Assembly: GCF_003697785.1 (NCBI RefSeq)
Contig: NZ_QOKZ01000011.1
Span: forward strand, 60,242-124,241
DNA from: Paracoccus alkanivorans
Lineage (GTDB): Bacteria > Pseudomonadota > Alphaproteobacteria > Rhodobacterales > Rhodobacteraceae
Length of the DNA stretch: 64,000 nucleotides
Direction: 5' to 3'
The translations under genes were made by a program, and so were the position numbers. Shown in pieces: positions 17,373 to 25,882 of this stretch (positions are counted from its first letter, which is position 1; every line of letters starts with the position of its first letter). The notes under the pieces are model-generated. The model was not told the DNA's origin, did no database searches, and saw nothing but the letters and a program-made list of their open reading frames with translations.

Positions 17373-18596
17373 ATCTTTCTCCATTGCATTCACTGTTTCT
17401 CCAGGCCGGGTTTCAGCATCCGCTGACCGTTGCCGATCAGCGCGACCTTTACCGGCAGCAGACAGGATGACGCTGCCGGTAAAGGTCGCGGTGATCGACC
17501 AGCCGTCCAGCAGCACCCCGCCGATGACGGCCCCCAGAAGGATCGAGGCCTGGATCGCGGCGACCATCAGGCTGCCGCCTTCTTCCGGCGCGTCATCGAC
17601 ATTCCGTGACATCCAGGTCATGAAGATGACCGACATGGCGGTATTCATCGCACCCCAGATGAACAGCAGGATCCCGGTCACGATGGGCGAGGCGCCCGCG
17701 AGCAGAAGCCCGAGCGTGACAGCGCCCATGATCAGGGCCGGTAGTTTCAGTTGGAACGCGACATTGCCCCCAACGAGGCGGCCCGACGCCCAGGTGCCGA
17801 TAAAGCCCGCGCAGCCCAGTACCAGCAGCAGGATCGACAGCGTCGTGATATCAACCCGGGTAACCTGCTCCAGATAGGGGCGCAGATAGGTGAACATGGT
17901 GAAGGCCGCGCCCCAGGACAGCATCGCCGCGATAATGCCCCGCGCGAAATAGCGGCGGCGCATCACCGCGATCAGCGCGCCGAAATTCCGGCGGCCGCGC
18001 GCGGGCAGCGAGGGCAGCGCGATCAGGTGCCAGATCAGGTTGATCGCGACGATGGGCGTCAGTGCCCAGAAAACGCCGCGCCAGCCGATGATATTGCCCA
18101 GATAGCTGCCAAGCGGGGCAGCGAAAGCCGCGGCAATCGCCTGTCCACCATACATCAGCGACAATGCGCGCGGCACCTCGGCTTGCGGCACCAGCCGCAT
18201 GATCACGGCGGTCGCCAGCGCCCAGAACCCGCCGATGCAGAGGCCCAGAATGGCGCGCGCGATCATCAGCATGGCGAAGCTCTGGGCCATCGCGACCATC
18301 ACCAGCGACAGCAGCATCAGCCCGGTCAGGCCAACCAGCACCCATTTGCGGTTCAGCCGTCCCGCAGCGGTCGTGATCAGCATGCTGGCAGCCACGGCGA
18401 ACAGTCCGCTGATGGAAATCGCCTGCCCGGTCTGGCCTTCGCTCGACCCCAGCCCTTCGGCCATCGGCGTCAGCAGGCTGACCGGCATGAATTCCGATGC
18501 GATCAGCATGGCGACGCAAAGCGCCATCGACATCACCGCGCCCCATGCCGCAGCAGGAAGGCGATCCGTATTCATGAAGGCTGCATCCGTCATCAT
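16278..18596 (-). CDS. NepI-like MFS efflux transporter reading in frame into the downstream hydrolase (772-residue run-on)
   Basis: Residues 1-380 are a 12-helix MFS pump resembling E. coli NepI (purine ribonucleoside efflux): EFMPVSLLTPMAEGL near 35, RAILGLCIGGFWALATAVIMRLVP near 113, GSYLGNIIGWRGVF near 160. After ATFTGSVILSA the frame reads a polar, non-family stretch and continues through the hydrolase start. In the alternative frame the DNA encodes a better end (ALIGNGQRMLKPGLEKQ then TGA at 17390-17392), three bases before an ATG. So a one- or two-base indel has probably joined two genes that were adjacent, exactly at a perfect inverted repeat. The start has GGAGGA upstream. A real fusion cannot be excluded, but a Tat signal in the middle makes it unlikely to work as one polypeptide. 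Confidence 0.72.
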   Translation of the reverse strand: MMTDAAFMNTDRLPAAAWGAVMSMALCVAMLIASEFMPVSLLTPMAEGLGSSEGQTGQAISISGLFAVAASMLITTAAGRLNRKWVLVGLTGLMLLSLVMVAMAQSFAMLMIARAILGLCIGGFWALATAVIMRLVPQAEVPRALSLMYGGQAIAAAFAAPLGSYLGNIIGWRGVFWALTPIVAINLIWHLIALPSLPARGRRNFGALIAVMRRRYFARGIIAAMLSWGAAFTMFTYLRPYLEQVTRVDITTLSILLLVLGCAGFIGTWASGRLVGGNVAFQLKLPALIMGAVTLGLLLAGASPIVTGILLFIWGAMNTAMSVIFMTWMSRNVDDAPEEGGSLMVAAIQASILLGAVIGGVLLDGWSITATFTGSVILSAAGKGRADRQRSADAETRPGETVNAMEKDMTNHDKTEGQRAGMHFRRRALLKMTGAGIAAFGMASTISISTAKARTMTQDWDKVFPKSDQVDHEKIRFTNRYGITLAGDLYLPRNRAGDRLPALAVGGPFGAVKEQSSGLYAQTMAERGFVALAFDPSFTGESGGEPRNVASPDINTEDFMAAVDYLGLHERVDRERIGVIGICGWGGMALNAVAADKRVKAVVASTMYDMTRVMSKGYNDSISLEQRTQTLEQLSRQRWADAENGTPAYQPPYNELKGGEAQFLVDYHDYYMTPRGYHARAVNSGNAWTQTTPLSFMNMPILSYIAEIAPRPVLFIHGENAHSRYFSETAYEAAAEPKELMIIPGASHTDLYDKMDVIPFDRIESFFGDALV
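17434..17497. repeat. long inverted repeat at the MFS/hydrolase junction
   Basis: CGCGACCTTTACCGGCAGC at 17441-17459 recurs as its exact reverse complement at 17472-17490 with a 12-base loop. Beyond one mismatch the arms extend six more bases (17434-17439 with 17492-17497). It lies inside the MFS coding region at the point where the family-like reading frame is lost. One arm encodes the conserved ATFTGS; the other looks like a templated copy of it. Confidence 0.9.
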
Positions 18597-18709
18597 CCGA
18601 TCCTCCGGCCTCTTTCCTGGGTCGGGCGGAAGATAGCGGTTCGGCCGTCATCAGATTAGCCATGTGGAATGGTATGGACTAATCGACCGGATCGATTAAT
18701 CATGCATTC
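18597..18709. promoter_or_regulatory. divergent promoter with LysR-type box
   Basis: TAATCGA at 18680-18686 and TCGATTA at 18692-18698 form an inverted repeat with five bases between the arms, fitting the T-N11-A rule of LysR boxes. It ends twelve bases before the LysR ATG, where autoregulation is usual, and could also control the MFS/hydrolase operon. Confidence 0.55.
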
Positions 18710-19612
18710 ATGCCCAGGACGGATTTCAATGACCTGATGTGGTTCCGCATCGTCGCGGAAGAACGCAATTTTACCAGGGCCGCCGCGCGGATCGGCGTGG
18801 CCCAGTCCACGCTGAGTCACACCATCAAGCGGCTGGAAACCAATATGGGCCTGCGCCTGCTGAACCGCACCACGCGGAACGTCTCGCCAACGCCGGCAGG
18901 CGAGCGGTTGCTGGCGACCGTCGCGCCGCGTCTGGGCGAGATCGAGGACGAAATCGCGGCGCTGATGGTCTTCCGCGACAAACCCTCCGGATCGCTCCGG
19001 CTGACGCTGTCGGATCACGCGTTTCAAACGGTGGTCTGGCCAAAGTTGAAACCTGTCCTGCAGGAGCATCCCGACATCAGGATCGAGTTCAGCCTGGACA
19101 GCGGCTTTCGCAATATTGTCGAGGATGGCTTCGATGCCGGAGTGCGCTTGGGGGAAAGCGTCGAAAAGGACATGATCGCCGCACGGATCGGCCCCGACTG
19201 GCGCATGATCGCCGTGGCCTCGCCCGCCTATCTGGCGTCACGAGACATGCCGGGGCATCCGCGCGACCTGGTCGATCATGACTGTATCAATATGCGGCAC
19301 GAAACCCGGGGCGGACTCTATGCCTGGGAGTTTGAAAAGGACGGGCAGGAAGTGAATGTCCGCGTCGACGGCCAGCTGACCTTCAACAATTCCTATGCCA
19401 TGATGGATGCCGTGCTGAGCGGTCTCGGCGTGGCCTTCCTCCCGAACACCATTGCGGACCCTTACGTCGCATCGGGCGACCTGATCCTGCTGCTCGACGA
19501 TTGGTCACCGTTCTTCGACGGCTACTTTCTCTATTATCCGACCAGACGGCAGAACCTTCCCGTGTTCAAACTGGTTCTCGACGCCCTGCGGCATCGGTCA
19601 GCGCGATCTTGA
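18710..19612 (+). CDS. LysR-family transcriptional regulator
   Basis: A 300-residue LysR protein. The winged helix-turn-helix is at about 5-65 (DLMWFRIVAEERNFTRAA, QSTLSHTIKRLE) and is followed by a periplasmic-binding-like effector domain. It belongs to the common branch that regulates adjacent oxidoreductase or efflux genes. It is divergent from the MFS/hydrolase operon with a LysR-type palindrome between, and is the obvious local regulator. Effector unknown. Confidence 0.9.
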   Translation: MPRTDFNDLMWFRIVAEERNFTRAAARIGVAQSTLSHTIKRLETNMGLRLLNRTTRNVSPTPAGERLLATVAPRLGEIEDEIAALMVFRDKPSGSLRLTLSDHAFQTVVWPKLKPVLQEHPDIRIEFSLDSGFRNIVEDGFDAGVRLGESVEKDMIAARIGPDWRMIAVASPAYLASRDMPGHPRDLVDHDCINMRHETRGGLYAWEFEKDGQEVNVRVDGQLTFNNSYAMMDAVLSGLGVAFLPNTIADPYVASGDLILLLDDWSPFFDGYFLYYPTRRQNLPVFKLVLDALRHRSARS

Positions 19613-19738
19613 AGCGTCTATCTCAAGGCGATGGTATCTGAGGGACCGCCGGAGAATGTGAAGGCCGGGCGGGAAAACCTTTACATCAATCCCGCCCTGC
19701 TGGCACTGCTGCCGGAACGCGGTCAGGTTTACGCCTGA
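19613..19738 (+). pseudogene. possible C-terminal gene remnant
   Basis: Directly after the LysR stop the same frame stays open for about 40 codons, ending GRENLYINPALLALLPERG then QVYA and a stop. This protein-like tail with no start or upstream body looks like the end of a lost gene. I do not recognise the family with confidence. Confidence 0.25.
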
Positions 19739-20332
19739 CCAGATTACAGTTGCCCTCGACATGTGGGCCGCACCGGGGGCTTCAGAGCAACCACCCCATC
19801 GGCCGGAATGCGGGAGTCATCGGACCCGATCTTCGTGCAGACAACAGCCTCCTGAGCAGCGGGTCGGTGTCGCTTTCAGCCTTTATGTCTGCGTAGCTGC
19901 GCTCTCGACGGCCTGATCGCTACCCGCAGTGACCAGTTGGTTTTCAGGATCGATATTGAACAGTCCGGCGCGCTCATGCCTCAACGGTTCAGCATGGGAT
20001 AGATCGGCAAATCGGAATCGATATCATCCCGCGGTTCGTTGAAATGAAGGCGGATTTTTATCTCAACGCCAATTGCCTTGTCTATCATGGATCCGGTTCC
20101 GCTACGGTCAAAATGACAGAGCACAGGTCCTGTCCGGATTCGATCATGAAATTATGGCAGAACCAGTCATGTCTTTTTAATTTTTCCAGTCAAAATACCT
20201 GCGTGGCCCGGCATCGCCTTCTGCCGAACCAAGGTGAAAAATCTTTATCCTCGCTCTCTGCGGGGATATGGATGGTGGCATACGCCACATGAACACAAAG
20301 TTACCATTTCAAAGCAAGCAAAGCGTGAATAT
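19739..20332. other. gene-free, A+T-richer stretch
   Basis: No reading frame with family character in about 590 bases. The 3-prime part (about 20140-20330) is distinctly A+T-rich and should include the promoter of the DUF898 gene. A short open frame at 20044-20292 has no support. The first half resembles decayed coding DNA. Confidence 0.45.
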
Positions 20333-21379
20333 ATGAGCCAACCGCAGACACACCGCGTAGAATTTATTGGAAATGCGAAAACCTATTTCGGAATCTGGAT
20401 CGTCAACATTCTGCTTTCCATCGTGACACTGGGTATCTATTCGGCCTGGGCCAAGGTGCGCACGCGCCGCTATTTCGCACAAAACACATTGATTGACAAA
20501 AGACGCTTCGATTACCACGCAACCGGGGGACAAATCCTGATCGGCCGGATCATTGTCGTGTTGGGATTGGCTGTGCTGGCCATCCCTCTGGTCAATATCG
20601 TCGCGGCCATAGCACTGTTTTTCGCCTTGCCATGGCTGCTTAACCGCTCCATCGCCTTCAATGCACGGATGACCAGCTTTTCGGGCGTTCGCTTCGGGTT
20701 CAAGGGCAGTTACGGCCGCTCATTCCTGGTTTTCATACTGTATCCCATCCTTGCGGCGCTGACCCTGTTCACGACCTATCCCTTCTCTGCACGCGCCACA
20801 CATCGCTACATTATCGGGCAACATCGTTTCGGCACCGCGAATTTCGGTTTCGACAGCCCCATCGGCCCGTTCTACAAGGCATTCCTGTTCGCGGTCGGCT
20901 GGTCGGCCCTGGTACTTGTCGTCGGGTTCTTTGCCCTTGGCGGCACACAATTGCTATATACACTGGCGATGAGCCAGCAGCCGGGCGGGCAGCCCGACCC
21001 GGCTTTCATCTGGAGCATCGTGCTGTTCTATGTCGTCCTGCTTGTGGCAATCCTGCCTGCGGGCTTCATCTATCAGGCATATCTGCGCAATGCGGTTTAC
21101 GCACAGGCCACGCTGGAAGGCGGGTACCGTTTCCATTCCAGTCTTTCACCGGTGAAGCTGATGTGGATCGCGCTTTCGAACGCGGTGGTCGTGGCCTGCA
21201 CTTTGGGGTTGATGCTGCCATGGGCCAAGATCCGCATGGCGCGTTATCTCGCGGATCACACGCAGGTTCATGCGGCAGGATCGCTGGATGAATTTGTCGG
21301 CCAGGAAAGCGAGAAGGTTTCGGCACTCGGCGACGCCTATACGGATATCGAAGGGATCGACCTTGGTGTCGCGATCTGA
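20333..21379 (+). CDS. DUF898 (YjgN-family) multipass membrane protein
   Basis: A 348-residue inner-membrane protein with about eight hydrophobic segments. The repeated family motif appears twice: WIVNILLSIVTLGIYSAWAKVRTRRYFAQNT near 20-50, and near 290-320 NAVVVACTLGLMLPWAKIRMARYLADHT. The start is the ATG of MSQPQTH; the frame is open upstream without similarity. The M48 metalloprotease gene overlaps its end, a pairing I have seen for this family. Function is unknown. Confidence 0.88.
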   Translation: MSQPQTHRVEFIGNAKTYFGIWIVNILLSIVTLGIYSAWAKVRTRRYFAQNTLIDKRRFDYHATGGQILIGRIIVVLGLAVLAIPLVNIVAAIALFFALPWLLNRSIAFNARMTSFSGVRFGFKGSYGRSFLVFILYPILAALTLFTTYPFSARATHRYIIGQHRFGTANFGFDSPIGPFYKAFLFAVGWSALVLVVGFFALGGTQLLYTLAMSQQPGGQPDPAFIWSIVLFYVVLLVAILPAGFIYQAYLRNAVYAQATLEGGYRFHSSLSPVKLMWIALSNAVVVACTLGLMLPWAKIRMARYLADHTQVHAAGSLDEFVGQESEKVSALGDAYTDIEGIDLGVAI

Positions 21380-22400
21380 ACAAGGCGGCAGCCTCGCGGG
21401 GCATGGCTTCGCCCCGCAGACCTCCCGCCGTATTCCTGCACGGCTGGTCTGGGCCGCCGATACCGCCCGGCTGGAAGATGCACAGGGAACGCTCCTCGTT
21501 CAGGGACCGGTGCAGAAGACCGAGCAGCTTCCGGGCGGACCACTTCTGGTGCATCTGAAGGACGGGTGGCATTTCGAAGCGGAACCGGGTGAGAATGAAC
21601 TGAAATCCCTGGGGGGCCTGCACCGGCCCGGCCTTCTGGCACGGATGGAGGAGTGGCATCCCCGCCTCATCCTGTTCAGCCTGTTCTGTCTGCTTTCTGC
21701 TTTCGTTATCTGGCGTTGGGGTCTCGGGCTTCTTGTCGCGATCGGGCTTGCCGTCACGCCCGAGACTGCGGTGCGCGGGATCGACAGCGCCAATATCGAG
21801 ATAATCGACAGAACCCTTGCGGAAGATACCGGCCTTTCGCAGCAGGCGCAGCAGAAGGTGCAGGCAATTTTCGACGATCTGCGCAAAGCGGCGCCACCCG
21901 CACCCTGGGGTGAGTATCATCTGCTGTTCCGGGACATGCCGGAGGTCGGCCCGAATGCTTTCGCACTTCCCGGTGGCTCGATCATCATCACCGATCAACT
22001 GGTGGAACGTTTCGAGGATCCGGATATCATCGCAGCCGTCCTGGGGCATGAAATCGCGCATGTCTCCGAGCGACATGCGCTGGCGCAGCTCTATCGTGCC
22101 GGATCAACCTATTTGCTGATCACATTGGTTGCCGGGGATCCGGGACCGCTTCTGCAGGACCTTTTGCGGGAAGGGAATGTTCTGTTGTCGCTGTCCTATT
22201 CCCGCCAGCACGAGACAGAAGCCGACCGGCTCGGAGTGCGGATCGCCAATAAAGCGGGTTATGACGGCGCTGCGCTGGCAGGGTTCTTCGAGCTGCTCGC
22301 GGCTGAATCAGAGGGGACCGGTCCTGGCTGGCTTTCCACACACCCTGCCGCAGGGGACCGGATCATGCAAATCAGGGCCTATTCGACAGAAGCGGAGTGA
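21366..22400 (+). CDS. M48-family zinc metalloprotease, membrane-anchored
   Basis: About 344 residues from a GTG overlapping the DUF898 gene by 14 bases (an in-frame TTG three bases earlier is equally possible). A central hydrophobic segment (LILFSLFCLLSAFVIW, about 100-120) anchors it. The HExxH zinc site is HEIAHVSERH near 228, the third ligand lies in HETEADRLG near 282, and the C-terminal STHPAAGDRI is a typical M48 end. It is expected to cleave peptides at the periplasmic face. The overlap implies translational coupling and perhaps a complex with the DUF898 protein. Confidence 0.87.
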   Translation: MSRSEQGGSLAGHGFAPQTSRRIPARLVWAADTARLEDAQGTLLVQGPVQKTEQLPGGPLLVHLKDGWHFEAEPGENELKSLGGLHRPGLLARMEEWHPRLILFSLFCLLSAFVIWRWGLGLLVAIGLAVTPETAVRGIDSANIEIIDRTLAEDTGLSQQAQQKVQAIFDDLRKAAPPAPWGEYHLLFRDMPEVGPNAFALPGGSIIITDQLVERFEDPDIIAAVLGHEIAHVSERHALAQLYRAGSTYLLITLVAGDPGPLLQDLLREGNVLLSLSYSRQHETEADRLGVRIANKAGYDGAALAGFFELLAAESEGTGPGWLSTHPAAGDRIMQIRAYSTEAE

Positions 22401-22733
22401 CCAGCCCCCTGCCCGCCCGAACATCTTCGAACGGCAAACCTCGCCGGGCGGATCACATGTATCGACCGGCCTTCCCCTGCAACCGAAGGTCAGGATCAAT
22501 GCCTGAGCAGCCGGATCGGCCAAGCGATGCGCGCATCCTGCCCGAATGTCACATGGGCACCGCTGGCACGGCCCGGAGCCCTCAGCAGTAACAACGGACC
22601 GGCACTGGCCTGAATGCCGGATGCCAGGATAGACTTTCCTGGGCTGAACATCATGCGGAGCCGGGGCGTGGGGACGATCGGGATATGTTGACCATGTCTG
22701 CACCCCGGAACGGGCGTGCGGATACCCGCCTTC
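22401..22733. other. intergenic stretch between two convergent genes
   Basis: About 330 bases between the ends of the M48 and ytoQ genes. No coding frame, hairpin-plus-T-run or repeat is convincing. Confidence 0.4.
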
Positions 22734-23177
22734 TCAGAGTTGTCCGGCAGCCACATATTTGAGGGCCCGGGCAACCTCCGAAGGGCTGCGCGCCACCGCA
22801 TTTGCCGACGCATCGATTTCCTTCAATGCGTGATCATGTTCGGGAGGCTGCAACACGATCAGCGGCTTGCCAAGAGCCGACGCATAACCGGCATCGAACG
22901 CGGCGTTCCACTGCCTGTATTTCTCGCCGAAACACACCACGACCACGTCGCTGCGCGCGATCGCCGTGCGGGTGCGCACGGCATTCAGCAATGCACCTTT
23001 GCGATCGTGCCAGAACTTGCTGTCTTCGGCGCCGAAAATTTCGACCCCGCAATCATCTGACGCGTCATGGTCGGTCACGGGATAACACCATTCGATTGCC
23101 AGACCCTCGCAGGCCGCAATAATGCTTTCCCGCCAATCAGTATGGATTTCGCCAGCCAGATACACAGTCAATTGCAT
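22734..23177 (-). CDS. ytoQ: YtoQ family protein
   Basis: A 147-residue protein matching the YtoQ family end to end: opening MQLTVYLAGEIHTDWRE, PVTDHDASDD near 53, AIARSDVVVVCFGEKYRQWNAAFDAGYASALGKP near 92-125. The architecture resembles nucleoside 2-deoxyribosyltransferase-like Rossmann folds, but no activity is established. It stands alone between gene-poor stretches. Confidence 0.88.
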   Translation of the reverse strand: MQLTVYLAGEIHTDWRESIIAACEGLAIEWCYPVTDHDASDDCGVEIFGAEDSKFWHDRKGALLNAVRTRTAIARSDVVVVCFGEKYRQWNAAFDAGYASALGKPLIVLQPPEHDHALKEIDASANAVARSPSEVARALKYVAAGQL

Positions 23178-23729
23178 CGGAAGAACCCCTGCTCCTGCCG
23201 TTCAAATCGAGGATTTCGCAGACCCGCCGGATAATGCGATCTCCTCCTGCTTCTTCGGCGATCTGAAGGACTTTGGCAACCGATGAGGGGGTGTTCCTGA
23301 CCCGAGCATTCACCGGGCCGGCCGCTACGCCACCGTCAGTCGTCAGGCCGCCAGCATGGGAAGCCTCAGCCGGGCGGAGCGCGGGCAGGACAATCACATA
23401 TAGCCGTTTCCCTGGCTGTCTCATTGAGCAGAACGCGTTCCCTGGGCGTCTGGCAGAGCTTGTCGATGACGGCAGATGTGCCGGTGCAGCCGATATTGAC
23501 GCTCTTCGCAGAGAGTTCGGTGCGTTGACGACCCTTGATCTCTGGCTCTCTGGTCCCGGTAAACCGCTTTTCGACGCCACCTTGCAGGCGAGGGACGCGC
23601 CAGTGGCACTGCGCTGAGACTTCTTCAATCGCGGAGGCCGCCGACGCATTCGGGCGTCCGGCCTCCGCCCGGCAGATGGCGCCGGTACACTATTCGAAGA
23701 TCGCGCAAAGCGCTTCGGGTTCCACCCCG
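23178..23729. other. gene-poor stretch with decayed coding character
   Basis: About 550 bases. Minus-strand frames contain protein-like segments such as KRFTGTREPEIKGRQRTEL and AKVLQIAEEAGGDRIIRRV, but they are broken by stops and frame changes. This looks like remnants of one or more lost genes; I cannot name them. Confidence 0.35.
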
Positions 23730-24602
23730 TTAAACCGCAGAGACAATCGCATCGAGCCGTTTCAGCGACGCCTCATCCAGTTTCAGACCGGCGGCGGCCA
23801 CATTCTCTCGCAGATGCGCGCGGCGGGAGGTGCCGGGGATCAGCAGGATGTTCGGGCTGCGTTGCAGCAGCCATGCAAGGGCAACGCTTTGCGGTGACTG
23901 CCCCAGATCCTCGGCGACACCGGACAATGCATCGGCCTGCAACGGCGTGAAGCCGCCAAGCGGGAAATAAGGGACATAGGCGATGCCGTCCTCGGCCAGG
24001 GCATCGATCATGGCGTCATCCCCGCGCTGGACAAGGTTGTATTGGTTCTGCACGCAGACCACCGGGGCGATATCGCGCGCGATGCCCAACTGGGCCATAT
24101 CGACGGTCGAGATACCGATATGCGCGATCAGCCCCTCCTCCTGCATGTCCCGCATCACCTGCATCGGCGCGGCGATATCGTCCTCGGGACCGCCCATGCG
24201 CAGATTGACGATGGGCATCCGTTCCAGCCCGAGCCGCTCAAGATTGTCCTCGACCGACTTGCGCAGGAAATCCGCGCTCCGTTCGAGGATCCAGTCGCCC
24301 TTGTCATCCCGCCAGGCACCGATCTTGGTCACCAGCGTCAGGGACTCGTCATAGGGATACAGCGCCTCGCGGATCAGGTCATTGGTCACATGGGGGCCGT
24401 AGAAATCGCTGGTGTCGATATGATCGACCCCGAGAGCAATGGCCTCTTTCAGCACGGCGCGGCATTCCTCCGGATCCGCGGGCGGTCCGAAAACATGCGG
24501 GCCGGCCAGTTGCATCGCGCCGTAACCCATCCGGTTCACGCTGATATCCGTTCCGGGGAAGGTAAAGCGGCCAGCGGCGGCGGCAGGGGATGTTTGTGTC
24601 AT
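23730..24602 (-). CDS. aldo/keto reductase (YdbC-like)
   Basis: A 290-residue AKR barrel: MGYGAMQLAGPHVFG near 26, the Asp/Tyr pair in DTSDFYGP near 59, the Lys in LVTKIG near 88, and the NADPH-binding end LLQRSPNILLIPGTSRRAH near 243. The position that normally carries the catalytic His reads VNLRMGG, as I recall for the YdbC subgroup, which reduces or oxidises pyridoxal-type or other aldehydes. It is divergent from a LysR gene across 80 bases holding a perfect 7+3+7 palindrome and is probably that regulator's target. Confidence 0.87.
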   Translation of the reverse strand: MTQTSPAAAAGRFTFPGTDISVNRMGYGAMQLAGPHVFGPPADPEECRAVLKEAIALGVDHIDTSDFYGPHVTNDLIREALYPYDESLTLVTKIGAWRDDKGDWILERSADFLRKSVEDNLERLGLERMPIVNLRMGGPEDDIAAPMQVMRDMQEEGLIAHIGISTVDMAQLGIARDIAPVVCVQNQYNLVQRGDDAMIDALAEDGIAYVPYFPLGGFTPLQADALSGVAEDLGQSPQSVALAWLLQRSPNILLIPGTSRRAHLRENVAAAGLKLDEASLKRLDAIVSAV

Positions 24603-24617
24603 GGGGAACTCCTTTTC

Positions 24618-24634
24618 CGGTCATCATATGACCG
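24618..24634. promoter_or_regulatory. palindrome between the aldo/keto reductase and LysR genes
   Basis: CGGTCAT and ATGACCG are exact reverse complements separated by three bases. It lies 15 bases upstream of the reductase ATG. A regulator site is likely, perhaps for the adjacent LysR protein. Confidence 0.45.
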
Positions 24635-24682
24635 ATCCGGCACTGATTGATAATCCATGTCTATCCGAATAGCCTGTTCGAC

Positions 24683-25624
24683 ATGCCGAACAATGATGCC
24701 TTTCCGCCTCTCGACGATCTCTCGGTGTTCCTGGCGGTGGCCCGCGGAGGCGGTTTCCGCACCGCCTCGCGATGGCTGGGCGTGTCGCCTTCCACGGTCA
24801 GCGAGACGATCTCGCGGCTGGAAAACCACCTGGGTGTGCCCCTGTTCATCCGCACGACCCGCAGCGTCCGGATGACCGAGGCCGGGCAAACCTTGGCAGA
24901 ACGGCTGGAGCCGGTGGTGAAAGAGGCCCGTGCCGCCCTTGACGATATATCAAGTTCGCAGGACAGGCTGCGCGGACGGATCAAGCTGAACGTGCCGGGC
25001 GCGGTGATGTTCGATATCCTGCCGCCCCTGATGGACAGGTTCCTTGCGCTGCATCCCGAGATCCGGATGGAGATCATGGTCGATGATCGCCTGGTGGATA
25101 TCACGGCTGCCGGTTGCGACGCGGGAATCCGCTATGGCGAGCATCTGGCCCAGGACATGATCGCCGTTCCCATCGGCCCGCAAAGGCAAACCGTGGCCTA
25201 CGCCGCGTCACCGGATTACCTGGGACGCCGGGGCGTTCCGGCTCATCCGAGGGAACTTGTCGAGCATGACTGCATCCGCACGCGATTTTCCAGCGGGGCA
25301 TTGACCGAATGGGAATTCGAAAGGGACGGAGAAACCTTTACCGTCGATCCTCCGGCACGGATCGTCATGGGGACCGCGGGGGCCACGGCATCCATCGATC
25401 TGGCGATCGCAGGCCGGGGCATCATCGGGACGTTCCACAATTGGCTGGAGCCTCATCTGAACCGTGGAGCATTGCTGCCGGTTCTGCCCGACTGGTGGTC
25501 CGGGTTCGACGGCCCGCGTCTTTACTTCTCAAGCCGCTTCACATCGGCCCCTTTGCGCGCATTCATAGACTTCATCGCGAGGGAAAAGGGTGCGGCAGCC
25601 CCGGCCTGGCAAGAGCGTTCCTGA
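24683..25624 (+). CDS. LysR-family transcriptional regulator
   Basis: A 313-residue LysR protein from the ATG of MPNNDAF. The DNA-binding domain (DDLSVFLAVARGGGFRTASRWLGVSPSTVSETISRLE) is at about 8-45 and the effector domain follows. An in-frame ATG 36 bases upstream would add residues outside the family pattern. It is divergent from the aldo/keto reductase and likely regulates it and itself. Confidence 0.9.
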   Translation: MPNNDAFPPLDDLSVFLAVARGGGFRTASRWLGVSPSTVSETISRLENHLGVPLFIRTTRSVRMTEAGQTLAERLEPVVKEARAALDDISSSQDRLRGRIKLNVPGAVMFDILPPLMDRFLALHPEIRMEIMVDDRLVDITAAGCDAGIRYGEHLAQDMIAVPIGPQRQTVAYAASPDYLGRRGVPAHPRELVEHDCIRTRFSSGALTEWEFERDGETFTVDPPARIVMGTAGATASIDLAIAGRGIIGTFHNWLEPHLNRGALLPVLPDWWSGFDGPRLYFSSRFTSAPLRAFIDFIAREKGAAAPAWQERS

Positions 25625-25882
25625 CGGCCATACCAACCGCTGACCAGCACCGGCGGCGCCTGCGGCTGTCCGCCCGCCCTGGCATGCGGGGAACCCGGAT
25701 CCATCAAGGTTGCAGGATCGGGCAAGTTTCTCGCAGCCCGAGGCAAGCCCTGCCGGATGACTCGCTGCTATCAAGTCTCCGATCCCGGTGGGTGACTTCG
25801 ATGCTCCCTGCTGGCGGTCGTTATTACGAAGAAATGCGCAGCGTATGCGTCGGCCCACCCGCCGGACGCAAAGGAGATCGAA

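Noticed and set aside
17434..17497. The long inverted repeat as a rho-independent terminator
   Set aside because: No T-run on either side and it lies inside coding sequence; a mutational origin explains it better.
20044..20292. 82-codon open frame before the DUF898 gene
   Set aside because: No ribosome site or family character, and it overlaps the A+T-rich promoter zone.
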